IMG/VR virus record: IMGVR_UViG_3300035698_018276
Span: 1 to 59,131 of that record
Direction: 5' to 3' (one strand)
From: a virus
Length of the DNA: 59,131 bases
In this document: one piece after another, positions 1-7,745 of the stretch
How the letters are laid out: every line of letters starts with the position of its first letter
Numbering within the stretch: position 1 is the first letter of the stretch
Translations under genes and position numbers: made by a program
The notes under the pieces: generated by a model
Told to the model about the DNA's origin: nothing
Database searches by the model: none
The model's input: the letters and a program-made list of their open reading frames with translations, nothing else

Positions 1-41
1 ATCGCGTGTATCTCGCCGCGAATTAGGAAAGGGGGGGCCGA

Positions 42-758
42 ATGAAACCGGCTCATAGGAAATCGAAAAAGGCGGCGGCCAAAAAGCCAGGGCCCAAGCC
101 AATCAAGCCCGGGGAAAAATGGCCAGCCGATCAGGTTGAGCGGTGGCCGCTCGACAAGCTGATCCCGGCGGCATCAAATGCCCGGACCCATAGCGCGGAA
201 CAGGTTGCCGAAATCGCGGCGTCGATTATTCAGTGGGGCTGGACGATTCCGGTTCTAGTAGACGAGGGCGGCGAGTTAATCGCGGGCCATGGCCGGGTGC
301 TTGCGGCCAAAGAAGTCGGCCTTGAGACTGTGCCGGTGATGGTGGCCGAGGGCTGGACCGATGAACAAAAGCGGGCCTACCGATTGGCGGATAACAAGCT
401 GGCCGAGAACGCCGGGTGGGACGAAAAGATTTTGAAAGTTGAGTTGTTGGGATTGGCAACGCTGAAATTTCCAACCGCGTTAACCGGGTTCTCAACCGAG
501 GAAATTGATGCGCTGAACAAAGAGGGCGGCGGCCAATCGGGCGCGGGAAACCTGGCCTTGAAATTTGGCGTTGCGCCCTTTTCGGTTCTGTCGGCCCGCG
601 AGGGAACCTGGCAACATCGGAAACAGGGGTGGTTGGATTTAGGGATTAGGTCTGAGGTTGGGCGCGGCGAGGATGACAACGCTTGCCCCGGCGGCTCCCC
701 GATGCCCGGCAAAGGCTCAAGAAAAGATTACAAAGTGGGAGAAAAAGCGCCGGTGTAG
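42..758 (+). CDS. ParB-like nuclease-domain protein, N-terminal half of a split ParB-methyltransferase
   Basis: 238 aa. Residues about 30-130 carry a ParB/Srx-type fold: a 'LIPAASNARTHS' start, then the 'LIAGHGRVLAAKEVG' box and the 'RLADNKLAENAGWD' segment. The C-terminal part (AREGTWQHRKQGWLDLGI, then SEVGRGE) is the linker normally found between the ParB domain and the DNA methylase in phage ParB-methylase fusions. Here the protein ends at a TAG that lies inside a tRNA gene, and the methylase resumes in the same frame at 840. A purine-rich ribosome site (about 26-38) precedes the ATG. No DNA-binding helix-turn-helix of chromosomal ParB is visible, so it is probably not a partition protein. 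Likely role: DNA binding or nicking linked to methylation. Confidence 0.85.
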   Translation: MKPAHRKSKKAAAKKPGPKPIKPGEKWPADQVERWPLDKLIPAASNARTHSAEQVAEIAASIIQWGWTIPVLVDEGGELIAGHGRVLAAKEVGLETVPVMVAEGWTDEQKRAYRLADNKLAENAGWDEKILKVELLGLATLKFPTALTGFSTEEIDALNKEGGGQSGAGNLALKFGVAPFSVLSAREGTWQHRKQGWLDLGIRSEVGRGEDDNACPGGSPMPGKGSRKDYKVGEKAPV

Positions 759-824
759 CTCAGTTGGTAGAGCGGGCGGTCGATAACCGCCAGGTCGTTG
801 GTTCAATCCCAATCGCCGGTACCA
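749..824 (+). tRNA. tRNA, anticodon GAT (Ile), with encoded CCA
   Basis: A 76-nt cloverleaf folds by eye. The 7-bp acceptor stem is 749-755 with 814-820 (G.T at the first pair, one T.G inside), the D arm is GCTC/GAGC, and the anticodon stem is GGCGG/CCGCC with loop TCGATAA. The variable loop is AGGTC, the T arm is GTTGG/CCAAT with loop TTCAATC, the discriminator is A and CCA is encoded. The anticodon reads GAT, giving Ile. Position 33 is C instead of the nearly universal U. The 5' end overlaps the last codons and the TAG stop of the ParB-like gene, because T8-A9-G10 of the tRNA is the stop codon. The body outside the anticodon arm looks more like a tRNA-Thr, so the isotype is tentative. Confidence 0.88.
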
Positions 825-839
825 GTTAAGGGACGACAA

Positions 840-1796
840 ATGATTGATGAAAAAAAGAAAGACCGTCCCGGGCCATTGCCCGGCGTGTTGATGAAATCGC
901 TATCCAGCCACCCAAGATATTACGAACAAAAGACGGTCGCTGAAACGGCGCTCGGGCGCAAGCTGTCCAACGAGGAATTCGAGACAGACTATTGGGTCGA
1001 GCCCGACAGCGATATAATTTCGGGAACATCTATTTTTGACCCGGTTCTTTGCGAGTTGGCCTACCGATGGTTTTGCCCGCCGGGCGGCCTGGTGCTTGAC
1101 CCTTTCGCGGGCGGCTCGGTGCGCGGGATTGTAGCGTCCAGGCTTGAGCGAGATTACATCGGCTTTGATTTGAGGCCCGAGCAAGTGGCCGCGAACAATG
1201 AACAGGCCGACGAGATTTGCCAAAGCCATCGGCCTGATTGGCGGCTTGGCGATAGCGTGAACATCGGCAAAGAGTGCGCCGGGGTTGAGGCTGATTTCAT
1301 TTTTTCATGCCCGCCCTACGGCAATTTGGAAGTCTACAGCGACGACCCGCGAGATTTATCCGCGATGACTACCGATGATTTCCAAGATACCTATGCCAAA
1401 ATAATCAAGGCTACCTGTAAGCTGTTGAAAAATGACCGCTTTGCTTGTTTTGTCGTCGGCGATTATCGCGGCAAAGATGGCTGCTACCATGGGTTCCCAT
1501 GGCTTACGGTTCAGGCATTCTGGGACGCCGGGCTGAAATTATATAACGAGGCTGTGCTTGTTACCTCGGTGGGCTCGTTGCCGATTCGAGTTGGCCGCCA
1601 GTTTCAGGTGTCCAGAAAGCTGGGAAAGACACACCAAAATATTCTTGTGTTTGTCAAGGGCGATGGCAAGAAAGCAACCGAGGCAATCGGGGAGTGTGAT
1701 TTTGGCGAGGCCGATGTGGTGAACGATGGGTCCGGCGAGCATACCGAATTTGGCGAAAAGATAACGGCCGCGACATTGGGTGGGGAAATTGAATAG
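840..1796 (+). CDS. DNA methyltransferase (N6-adenine/N4-cytosine type)
   Basis: 318 aa. The SAM-binding motif DPFAGGSVRG lies near residue 87 and the catalytic motif SCPPYGN near residue 155, the motif I-then-IV order of phage DNA methylases of this family. The start chosen is the ATG at 840, preceded by AAGGGACG. An upstream in-frame TTG would lie within the tRNA. The gene is in the same reading frame as the ParB-like gene, with two in-frame TAG codons of the tRNA between them, so both look like halves of one ancestral fusion. Probable role: modifying phage DNA against host restriction. The target base and sequence cannot be told from sequence alone. Confidence 0.9.
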   Translation: MIDEKKKDRPGPLPGVLMKSLSSHPRYYEQKTVAETALGRKLSNEEFETDYWVEPDSDIISGTSIFDPVLCELAYRWFCPPGGLVLDPFAGGSVRGIVASRLERDYIGFDLRPEQVAANNEQADEICQSHRPDWRLGDSVNIGKECAGVEADFIFSCPPYGNLEVYSDDPRDLSAMTTDDFQDTYAKIIKATCKLLKNDRFACFVVGDYRGKDGCYHGFPWLTVQAFWDAGLKLYNEAVLVTSVGSLPIRVGRQFQVSRKLGKTHQNILVFVKGDGKKATEAIGECDFGEADVVNDGSGEHTEFGEKITAATLGGEIE

Positions 1797-2970
1797 TAAA
1801 ATTACTTCTACTATCCAAATGCCAGGGTGGCAAAAAGGGTATGAACTCGACCGGCTTAGATCTTACTCCGCACCGTTCAAGACTCAGCACAAGCCCTTGA
1901 CGTTTGGCGCTTTCGGACTGGTCAAGGAGCGCGACATTGCCGACGCCCTTTCAAAAAATTGCCTGGTCTGGACCGGCGACCCGCCGAGCGCGGTGGCGAT
2001 TTTCTCAGCGATGCAACGCGACTCCGAGCGGGCCGATTTCGCGGGCCGTCCCATTTGCCTCAAGGCCCCGGGCTTTATGGTTAAATCATTCGCGGCAACG
2101 TCCGAGAGTTCCGCGAATAAATTACTTGGCGCTATCCTGCAAAAAACAACCGCGCCCATCTACCTCGAAATCTTTGAAGAAGATACAATTGCCAAGGCGG
2201 CGGCGGCTCAAGCCGGGTTTGAATATGTGGCGACGAGGGTTTCAGCGGGCAGCGAAATCAAGGGCATCTATTCGGTAAACTGTTCTGTCGATTATGAGAC
2301 GCACCCGCCGGAAGATTTGGCGGTGCTGACTGATTTGGGCCCGGCTTATTTCAACGAAGAAAAGCTGGCAGCCGTCCGGTCTGAATTGGAAAGGGCGGGC
2401 GAGTATTGGGCACAGCATTACTCAAGCTATAACAAACGAAAAAGCTGGACGTCCTTTGCGCTGCGGGGGTTTTCCGACGACCCTATGTTCATAATCAAGC
2501 CCGCCGAAATGTCGAAAAAATGGAAAGCGGAAAACAGCGAAATGCTCACCGAGCGGCCCCGCTGGACTCGCTTGGCTGGGCGGTTTCCAAAGACGATGCG
2601 CATTGTTGAAAGCCTCGGGTTTGAATTTGACCGGCTTAGATTTATGCGACTGCACTCGAAAGATGGCGAGTTGTCCCGGCACGCCGATATAACCGACCGC
2701 GAGGCCGGGGTCCAAGACGAGAAAATTACCCGGCTTCATGTGCCGATTGATACCAGCGACAAGGTTACATTTTATGGCTGGACGCTTCGCGGCGAGGAAA
2801 TCGCCAAAAACTTCAAGCCTGGTTCACTTTTCTACCTTGATCAGCGAAAGCCGCACCGGGTTACAAATGCCGACCCCGGGCTTGATAGGGTTCACCTGGT
2901 GATGGACGTAATAGGCAATGGCTCGGTGCGCGGCATGATCCGACAGGCCGAGGGCCATGGGAAAGTTTGA
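1780..2970 (+). CDS. Aspartyl/asparaginyl beta-hydroxylase-like 2OG-Fe(II) oxygenase with extra N-terminal domain
   Basis: 396 aa from a GTG overlapping the methylase end by 17 nt; the ATG at 1819 is an alternative start. The C-terminal third (about residues 285-385) has the double-stranded beta-helix signature of Asp/Asn hydroxylases: SRHADI for the first Fe ligands (about residue 300), PHRVTN for the distal His (about 357), and an Arg shortly after (RVHLVMD) for 2-oxoglutarate. Residues 1-170 form a separate domain with a GNAT-like end (AAAAQAGFEYVATR), not firmly assigned. It overlaps the next gene by 14 nt, so the two are likely co-translated. The substrate is unknown; a modified base or an amino acid are both possible. 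Confidence 0.75.
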   Translation: MGKLNSKITSTIQMPGWQKGYELDRLRSYSAPFKTQHKPLTFGAFGLVKERDIADALSKNCLVWTGDPPSAVAIFSAMQRDSERADFAGRPICLKAPGFMVKSFAATSESSANKLLGAILQKTTAPIYLEIFEEDTIAKAAAAQAGFEYVATRVSAGSEIKGIYSVNCSVDYETHPPEDLAVLTDLGPAYFNEEKLAAVRSELERAGEYWAQHYSSYNKRKSWTSFALRGFSDDPMFIIKPAEMSKKWKAENSEMLTERPRWTRLAGRFPKTMRIVESLGFEFDRLRFMRLHSKDGELSRHADITDREAGVQDEKITRLHVPIDTSDKVTFYGWTLRGEEIAKNFKPGSLFYLDQRKPHRVTNADPGLDRVHLVMDVIGNGSVRGMIRQAEGHGKV

Positions 2971-3691
2971 CCCGCGCCGCTGGCTTGATCAAGAACCCAT
3001 AATAGAAAAGCACGGCGGAAAGACGGTCGTGCGCGATGATTTTGTCGAGGGCGGGAGTAAACTTCGCTTTCTACCTTTCGTGGTTGGTGATGCCCCTGAG
3101 ATTGTGTTCGGCGGGCCTTTCTGTGGGGGAGCTCCTTTTGCGCTTTCCGTTCTCGGGAAATACAGCGGCCAGAAAATCACGCTGTTTTATGCCGCGAGAA
3201 AAATATTACATGAACGCCAGAAGCTTGCCCTCAAGAACGGCGCTACGATTTATCAGGTCCGGCCCGGCTACATGACAAATGTTCAAGCCAAGGCCAGGGC
3301 CTATGCCGAAAAAGTCGGGGCGCTCTTTTTGCCGCTCGGCTTTGATGTTCCCAAAGCGGTCGACCCTTTCACCGAGGCGATACGCCGGGTGCGGGCCAAG
3401 GTTGGTGATCCGGATCAAGTTTGGTGCGCCACCGGCTCAGGAATGCTGGTGCGGTGCCTGGCTAATGTATTTACAAACTCGGAAGTTATGGGCGTTGCGG
3501 TCGGCCTGAAATCAAGGCACAGCGCCCAAGATTTTGCGCCGAATGTTACCCTGAGAAATCACCACCTTGATTTCGCGCAGCAAACAAAAATTGAAGCGCC
3601 GTTTCGAAGCTGTCCAAATTATGACCGAAAGGCTTGGGAGTATTGCCAGGCCCGGTCAAAGGGCAGCGTGTTATTTTGGAACGTGCTATAG
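2957..3691 (+). CDS. PLP-dependent enzyme, fold type II (D-cysteine desulfhydrase/ACC deaminase-like)
   Basis: 244 aa. The segment EGGSKLRFLPFVV near residues 29-42 matches the GGNK-R-LE motif of ACC deaminase and D-cysteine desulfhydrase, with the Lys at about 33 as the probable PLP Schiff-base residue. Later segments GGPFCGGAPFALSVLG and WCATGSGMLVRCLA fit the substrate- and phosphate-binding loops of this fold. It is shorter than free-standing family members (300 or more aa), so the fold is compact or partly remodelled. It starts inside the preceding oxygenase gene. Likely role: amino-acid chemistry paired with that oxygenase. The actual reaction is not deducible. Confidence 0.75.
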   Translation: MGKFDPRRWLDQEPIIEKHGGKTVVRDDFVEGGSKLRFLPFVVGDAPEIVFGGPFCGGAPFALSVLGKYSGQKITLFYAARKILHERQKLALKNGATIYQVRPGYMTNVQAKARAYAEKVGALFLPLGFDVPKAVDPFTEAIRRVRAKVGDPDQVWCATGSGMLVRCLANVFTNSEVMGVAVGLKSRHSAQDFAPNVTLRNHHLDFAQQTKIEAPFRSCPNYDRKAWEYCQARSKGSVLFWNVL

Positions 3692-3695
3692 AGGC

Positions 3696-3914
3696 TTAAT
3701 CTACGTTTTTAATATGAGCGAAGCGACCGTCGGCGCGAACGGCATAAATCATTGCGTTGCCGATTTTGCGTCCGGCGGCCTCGGCTTGCTCAAGAGTATC
3801 AGCGCGGCGGCGCTTATAAACACCCCGCCCCATGAACCTAACGGCCGTGAAATGGTCGGCGTTCTCAAGGCAGTTTTTTTCAAAAATCTCGACAGCGTGA
3901 ATTTTTTTTGCCAT
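3696..3914 (-). CDS. Small hypothetical protein on the opposite strand
   Basis: 72 aa, reading left, between the PLP-fold gene and the small terminase gene. Composition is protein-like (AVRFMGRGVYKRRRADTLEQAEAAGRKIG, split here as one basic strand-helix stretch, then MIYAVRADGRFAHIKN), resembling small beta-alpha-beta phage proteins of unknown role. The ribosome site is weak. The opposite strand has only an uncoded-looking reading frame, so this is the best use of the 270-nt gap. I do not recognise a family. Confidence 0.55.
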   Translation of the reverse strand: MAKKIHAVEIFEKNCLENADHFTAVRFMGRGVYKRRRADTLEQAEAAGRKIGNAMIYAVRADGRFAHIKNVD

Positions 3915-3960
3915 TATCTGATCCCATCTACAGGCAAGATTGCATGTAAGGGATTATTAT

Positions 3961-4464
3961 ATGGCCAAATCTGGACCGAAGCCAACTCCTAGCCACTTGA
4001 AATTGATCAAGGGCAACCCTGGAAAGCGGCCAATTACTGACGATGAACCCAAGCCGCCAAAGCCGAAAAATGTACCGGCCCCGCCTGATCACTTAACCGA
4101 CACCGCCGTGGCTGAGTGGAAGCGCCGGGCGAAAAGCCTGTGGATTTGCGGCCTCTTGACGAAAGCCGATTACGGACCCTTTGCCGCTTATTGCCAGGCT
4201 TACGGTCGGTGGGTGCTGGCTGAAACCGAGTTGAGCAAATTGTCCGAGATGCCATACAGCGGCCTGATGCTGTCGACAACAAACGGTAACGCGATAATCA
4301 ATCCGCTGGTCGGCATTGCAAACAAAGCCTACAACGACATGGTAAAAATTGCCGCCGAGTTTGGCATGACACCGAGCGCAAGGACGAGAGTTTCGTTAGA
4401 TGCCGCCGACCAAAACCAAGGCGAAGAAGAAAGCGACGAAGACGAGTTCTTCCCCACCGCCTGA
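3961..4464 (+). CDS. terS: Terminase small subunit (P27 family)
   Basis: 167 aa. The N-terminus (SGPKPTPSHLKLIKGNPGKRP) is the hallmark of P27-type small terminases, followed by a helical DNA-recognition region (LTDTAVAEWKRRAKSLW). The acidic C-terminus (GEEESDEDEF) may contact the large subunit. The start is the ATG at 3961 with AAGGG ten bases upstream. The 3' end overlaps the large terminase by 65 nt. It recognises the packaging site on concatemeric DNA. Confidence 0.93.
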   Translation: MAKSGPKPTPSHLKLIKGNPGKRPITDDEPKPPKPKNVPAPPDHLTDTAVAEWKRRAKSLWICGLLTKADYGPFAAYCQAYGRWVLAETELSKLSEMPYSGLMLSTTNGNAIINPLVGIANKAYNDMVKIAAEFGMTPSARTRVSLDAADQNQGEEESDEDEFFPTA

Positions 4465-6199
4465 TCCCGTTACAAAATACGCCACAGACGTTTCAATCGG
4501 CGCGATTGTTGCCGGGCCCCATGTTCGAGACTCATGCGCTCGGCACTTGCGCGACCTGAAAGCTGCCGCCGACCGAGGGTTTTTCTGGGACGTTGTAAAA
4601 TCGAACAAAGCGATTCGGTATTTTCATAAAGTCTTGAGATTAAACGGTGGGCAATTCGAGGGCCTTGAGTTTTACCTTTTGCCCTGGCAACAGTTTTGTA
4701 TCGGCTCGCTGTTTGGCTGGGTTGATGCCGAGGGGTTCCGGCGATTCAATACCGCGTTTATTGAAACGGCAAAGGGCACAGGGAAGTCGCCCATGGCCGC
4801 CGGGGTTGGCCTTTATATGCTGGCTTCGGAAGGCGAGTCTCGCGCCGAGGTTTACGCGGCGGCTACAAAAAAAGACCAGGCCAAAGTTTTATTCCGTGAC
4901 GCTGTTGCGATGGTTGAACAATCGCCCGGCCTATCTTCTCGCCTGGCTCTAACCGGCGGGATTGAAAAATCAAACATTGCCTACATCGAAACCGGGTCAT
5001 TTTTCAAACCGATTTCGACCGAGGACCGAGGCAAGGGCCAATCGGGGCCGCGCCCGCATTGCGGATTGCTTGACGAGATTCACGAACACCCAACCAACGC
5101 TATGGTTGAGATGATGCGGGCCGGGTTTAAGTGGCGGCGGCAACCGCTTATTTTTATGATTACAAATTCAGGAAGCGACCGGACTTCCGTTTGCTATGAC
5201 TATCACGAGTATGGGACAAAGATTGCCGAAGGCGTCCTTGATGACGACAGTTTTTTTTCATACATCTGTGCACTCGATAAAGGCGACCCGGAGAAAGGTG
5301 TCGCGCCCGACGAGCCGTTCAAAGACGAGTCATGCTGGATAAAGGCCAACCCATCGCTTGGCGTCACGGTCACTGAAAAATATCTACGCGACCAAGTTGT
5401 TGCGGCGCGAGGAATGCCGTCGAAAGAAAATCTTGTGCGCCGATTAAATTTTTGCGAGTGGACCGATGCCGAGGCGGCGTGGCTATCTCGGGAAACCTGG
5501 CTTCCCTGTGAAGTTGAAATGGATACCGAGAAATGGCTTGAGCGCCCATGCCATGGCGGCCTTGACCTTTCCCAGCGAAAAGACCTTACCGCGTTTGCCG
5601 TGGCTTTCGAACCGGACGAGAACGATGTGATCGACGCGTTTGTCGAATTCTGGACGCCGAAAAACACCCTTGAAGAACGCGCCGAACATGACCGGGTTCC
5701 CTACGATGTTTGGGAGCGCGAGGGCTTTCTTCATGCCGTGCCGGGCAAATCAATCGACTATGCTTATGTCGCCAAGCGCATCGCGGAGCTGGCAGCAAAA
5801 TATCAACTTGAACAAATCGGCTACGACCGGCACCGGATTGATGACCTTATCCGTGAGCTTGATCAAGAGGGCGTCGACTCTTTCCGCGCCGACGAATCTG
5901 AAACCGGGTTCGGAATTAAGCTGACAAACCATGGTCAAGGCTTTATCGATATGGGTAAGGCCGTTGAGGCAATAGAGTCCGTAATTCTGAACGGGCGCTT
6001 TCGGGTCCGAATAAACCCCGTTCTCCGCTGGAATGTTGCGAGCGTTGTGATGGACGAGGACGCGGCGGGGAACCGAAAGTTTACAAAAAGAAAATCAACG
6101 GGACGCATTGATGGTGTTGTCGCTCTTGCCATGGCTGTTAGATTAGCAGCAGAGGGCGGCCAGGATTCGGCGTATGACGAAGATAATTTTTTCATGTGA
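4400..6199 (+). CDS. terL: Terminase large subunit
   Basis: 599 aa, the HK97/P27-associated large terminase. The ATPase motif is AKGTGKS (about residues 124-130, a Walker A variant), the Walker B is GLLDEIHEH (about 220), and the RNase H-like nuclease acidic residues are in GLDLSQRKD (about 385) and YDRHRIDDL (about 475). A basic Lys-rich tail opens the protein. The start overlaps the small subunit gene in another frame by 65 nt, so expression is probably coupled. It drives DNA translocation into the prohead and cuts the concatemer. Confidence 0.96.
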   Translation: MPPTKTKAKKKATKTSSSPPPDPVTKYATDVSIGAIVAGPHVRDSCARHLRDLKAAADRGFFWDVVKSNKAIRYFHKVLRLNGGQFEGLEFYLLPWQQFCIGSLFGWVDAEGFRRFNTAFIETAKGTGKSPMAAGVGLYMLASEGESRAEVYAAATKKDQAKVLFRDAVAMVEQSPGLSSRLALTGGIEKSNIAYIETGSFFKPISTEDRGKGQSGPRPHCGLLDEIHEHPTNAMVEMMRAGFKWRRQPLIFMITNSGSDRTSVCYDYHEYGTKIAEGVLDDDSFFSYICALDKGDPEKGVAPDEPFKDESCWIKANPSLGVTVTEKYLRDQVVAARGMPSKENLVRRLNFCEWTDAEAAWLSRETWLPCEVEMDTEKWLERPCHGGLDLSQRKDLTAFAVAFEPDENDVIDAFVEFWTPKNTLEERAEHDRVPYDVWEREGFLHAVPGKSIDYAYVAKRIAELAAKYQLEQIGYDRHRIDDLIRELDQEGVDSFRADESETGFGIKLTNHGQGFIDMGKAVEAIESVILNGRFRVRINPVLRWNVASVVMDEDAAGNRKFTKRKSTGRIDGVVALAMAVRLAAEGGQDSAYDEDNFFM

Positions 6200-6209
6200 G
6201 GACTTTTGA

Positions 6210-7745
6210 ATGGGCTGGTTAAACGAAGCAACGGCTACAATTTGGCGAGGCTTGGCACCACAAGCTGGCGAGCCATCGCCAACCGATGACTACTGGTACG
6301 GCCCATCGCCAACGGGCAACCACGCGGGCGTTAGAGTCACGCCCGACATAGCCCTCAAGGCGTCGGCTGTTTATGCTTGCGTGAAAGTCTTGGCGGAAAC
6401 GGTTGCCAGTATGCCGATGCGAATCTTCAAGGAAGATAAAACCGGCGAAATGCACCCCGCACCAAACCACCCGCTTGATGAATTGCTACGCTTTCAGCCG
6501 AACAAAAATCAAACCGCCGTTGAGTTTTGGGAAATGATGATCCTGCACGCGGCGCTTCGGGGCGGCGGGTACGCTGAAATCATACCGGGGCCTCGCGGCG
6601 CGGTCGATCAATTAAAGCCTATTCATGCCGACCGGGTTGTCACACAGACATTGCGCGACGGTTCTTTGCGGTTCAAAGTTACGCACCCGAAAACCGGCGG
6701 GACTCGCACCCTGTTGCAAGAAGAAGTTTTTAGAATCCCGGGAATGTCGTCCGATGGCGTGAGCGGCTTGCGGGCCGTTGACCTGGCATCCGAGGCCATT
6801 GGCCTAGGCATGGCCGCCGATGCCTACGCGGCTCGGGTTTTCTCAAATAAATTGAACATGGGCGGGTTCTTAGTCCACCCGGGCAAGCTGTCCGAGTCGG
6901 CACAAAAGAATCTCGTACAAGGTTTGATGGAGCGGTTTGCTGGCATTCGCAATGCGCACCGCCCGATGGTTTTGCAAGAGGGCATGAAATTTGAAAAGGC
7001 GTCGATGACCGGGCGGGAGTCTCAGTTGCTTGACGCCCGCAAGTTTCAAATTCTTGAGATTTGTCGGTTCTGGCGCATACCGCCTTATATGCTCGGCATT
7101 AGTGAAAATCAGCCCCGCGCCAACGTCGAACAACAGGCCCTTGATTTGGTCAAGTATACATTGCGCCCATGGGTGCGGCGCATCGAACAAGCCGTGCGGC
7201 GCGACCTGATTGTTGCAAAAAATACCTATACGGCAAAGTTTAACATGGAAGCGTTGTTACGCGGCGATTCCAAAGCGCGTGCCGAATATTTTTCGGCGGC
7301 GCTCGGCACCGGCGGGTCGCCCGCGTGGATGACTCCTAATGAGGTTCGCCGGTTGGAAAACATGAACCCGAGAAAAGAGGCTCACGCCGACGCTCTTGCC
7401 GTTGGCACTAATCCAAACAGCGAGCAAGCCGGAAGCGGGCAAGGCACCGCCCAGGCCGACAAGTTAGTCAACAAAGAAGTCGCGGCGGTCCGTAAAGCGA
7501 TGATGCGGTTTGCAAGCGATGATGGGGCGTTCAAAAAATACATTGAAGCTTTCTACGGCGGGCACGTTAGCTGTGTGGCATCTACCCTGGGTATCGACAA
7601 AGATATATCCCGGGTGTATTGCAAGCACCAATGCGAAGCCGTGCTGGCCAGCGACGATGTTCTCGCGCTTCTCGAAATTTGGGAGACTGAACTGGCGTCC
7701 GAAATTGCGGCAACCTTAGAAAAACATGGAGTGTCAAATGAATAA
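6210..7745 (+). CDS. Portal protein (HK97 family)
   Basis: 511 aa. Typical portal segments are visible: VYACVKVLAETVASMPMRI near residue 55, the stem region, and the FQILEICRFWRIPPYMLG block near residue 280, characteristic of HK97-like portals. RBS GAGGA lies 7-8 nt upstream. It forms the dodecameric DNA gate at one capsid vertex. The C-terminal extension after about residue 400 is Ala/Gln-rich and then helical, longer than the core family. The stop overlaps the protease start. Confidence 0.95.
   Translation: MGWLNEATATIWRGLAPQAGEPSPTDDYWYGPSPTGNHAGVRVTPDIALKASAVYACVKVLAETVASMPMRIFKEDKTGEMHPAPNHPLDELLRFQPNKNQTAVEFWEMMILHAALRGGGYAEIIPGPRGAVDQLKPIHADRVVTQTLRDGSLRFKVTHPKTGGTRTLLQEEVFRIPGMSSDGVSGLRAVDLASEAIGLGMAADAYAARVFSNKLNMGGFLVHPGKLSESAQKNLVQGLMERFAGIRNAHRPMVLQEGMKFEKASMTGRESQLLDARKFQILEICRFWRIPPYMLGISENQPRANVEQQALDLVKYTLRPWVRRIEQAVRRDLIVAKNTYTAKFNMEALLRGDSKARAEYFSAALGTGGSPAWMTPNEVRRLENMNPRKEAHADALAVGTNPNSEQAGSGQGTAQADKLVNKEVAAVRKAMMRFASDDGAFKKYIEAFYGGHVSCVASTLGIDKDISRVYCKHQCEAVLASDDVLALLEIWETELASEIAATLEKHGVSNE

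Noticed and set aside
42-758. Plasmid-type ParB partition protein pairing with the parS-like site
   Set aside because: The linker is that of ParB-methylase fusions, no ParB helix-turn-helix is seen and no ParA gene is present.
749-824. tRNA as an integration attachment site
   Set aside because: The tRNA is complete, internal to the map, and no integrase or excisionase was found.
798-839. Upstream TTG start of the methylase
   Set aside because: It lies inside the tRNA and lacks a ribosome site; ATG 840 has AAGGG.
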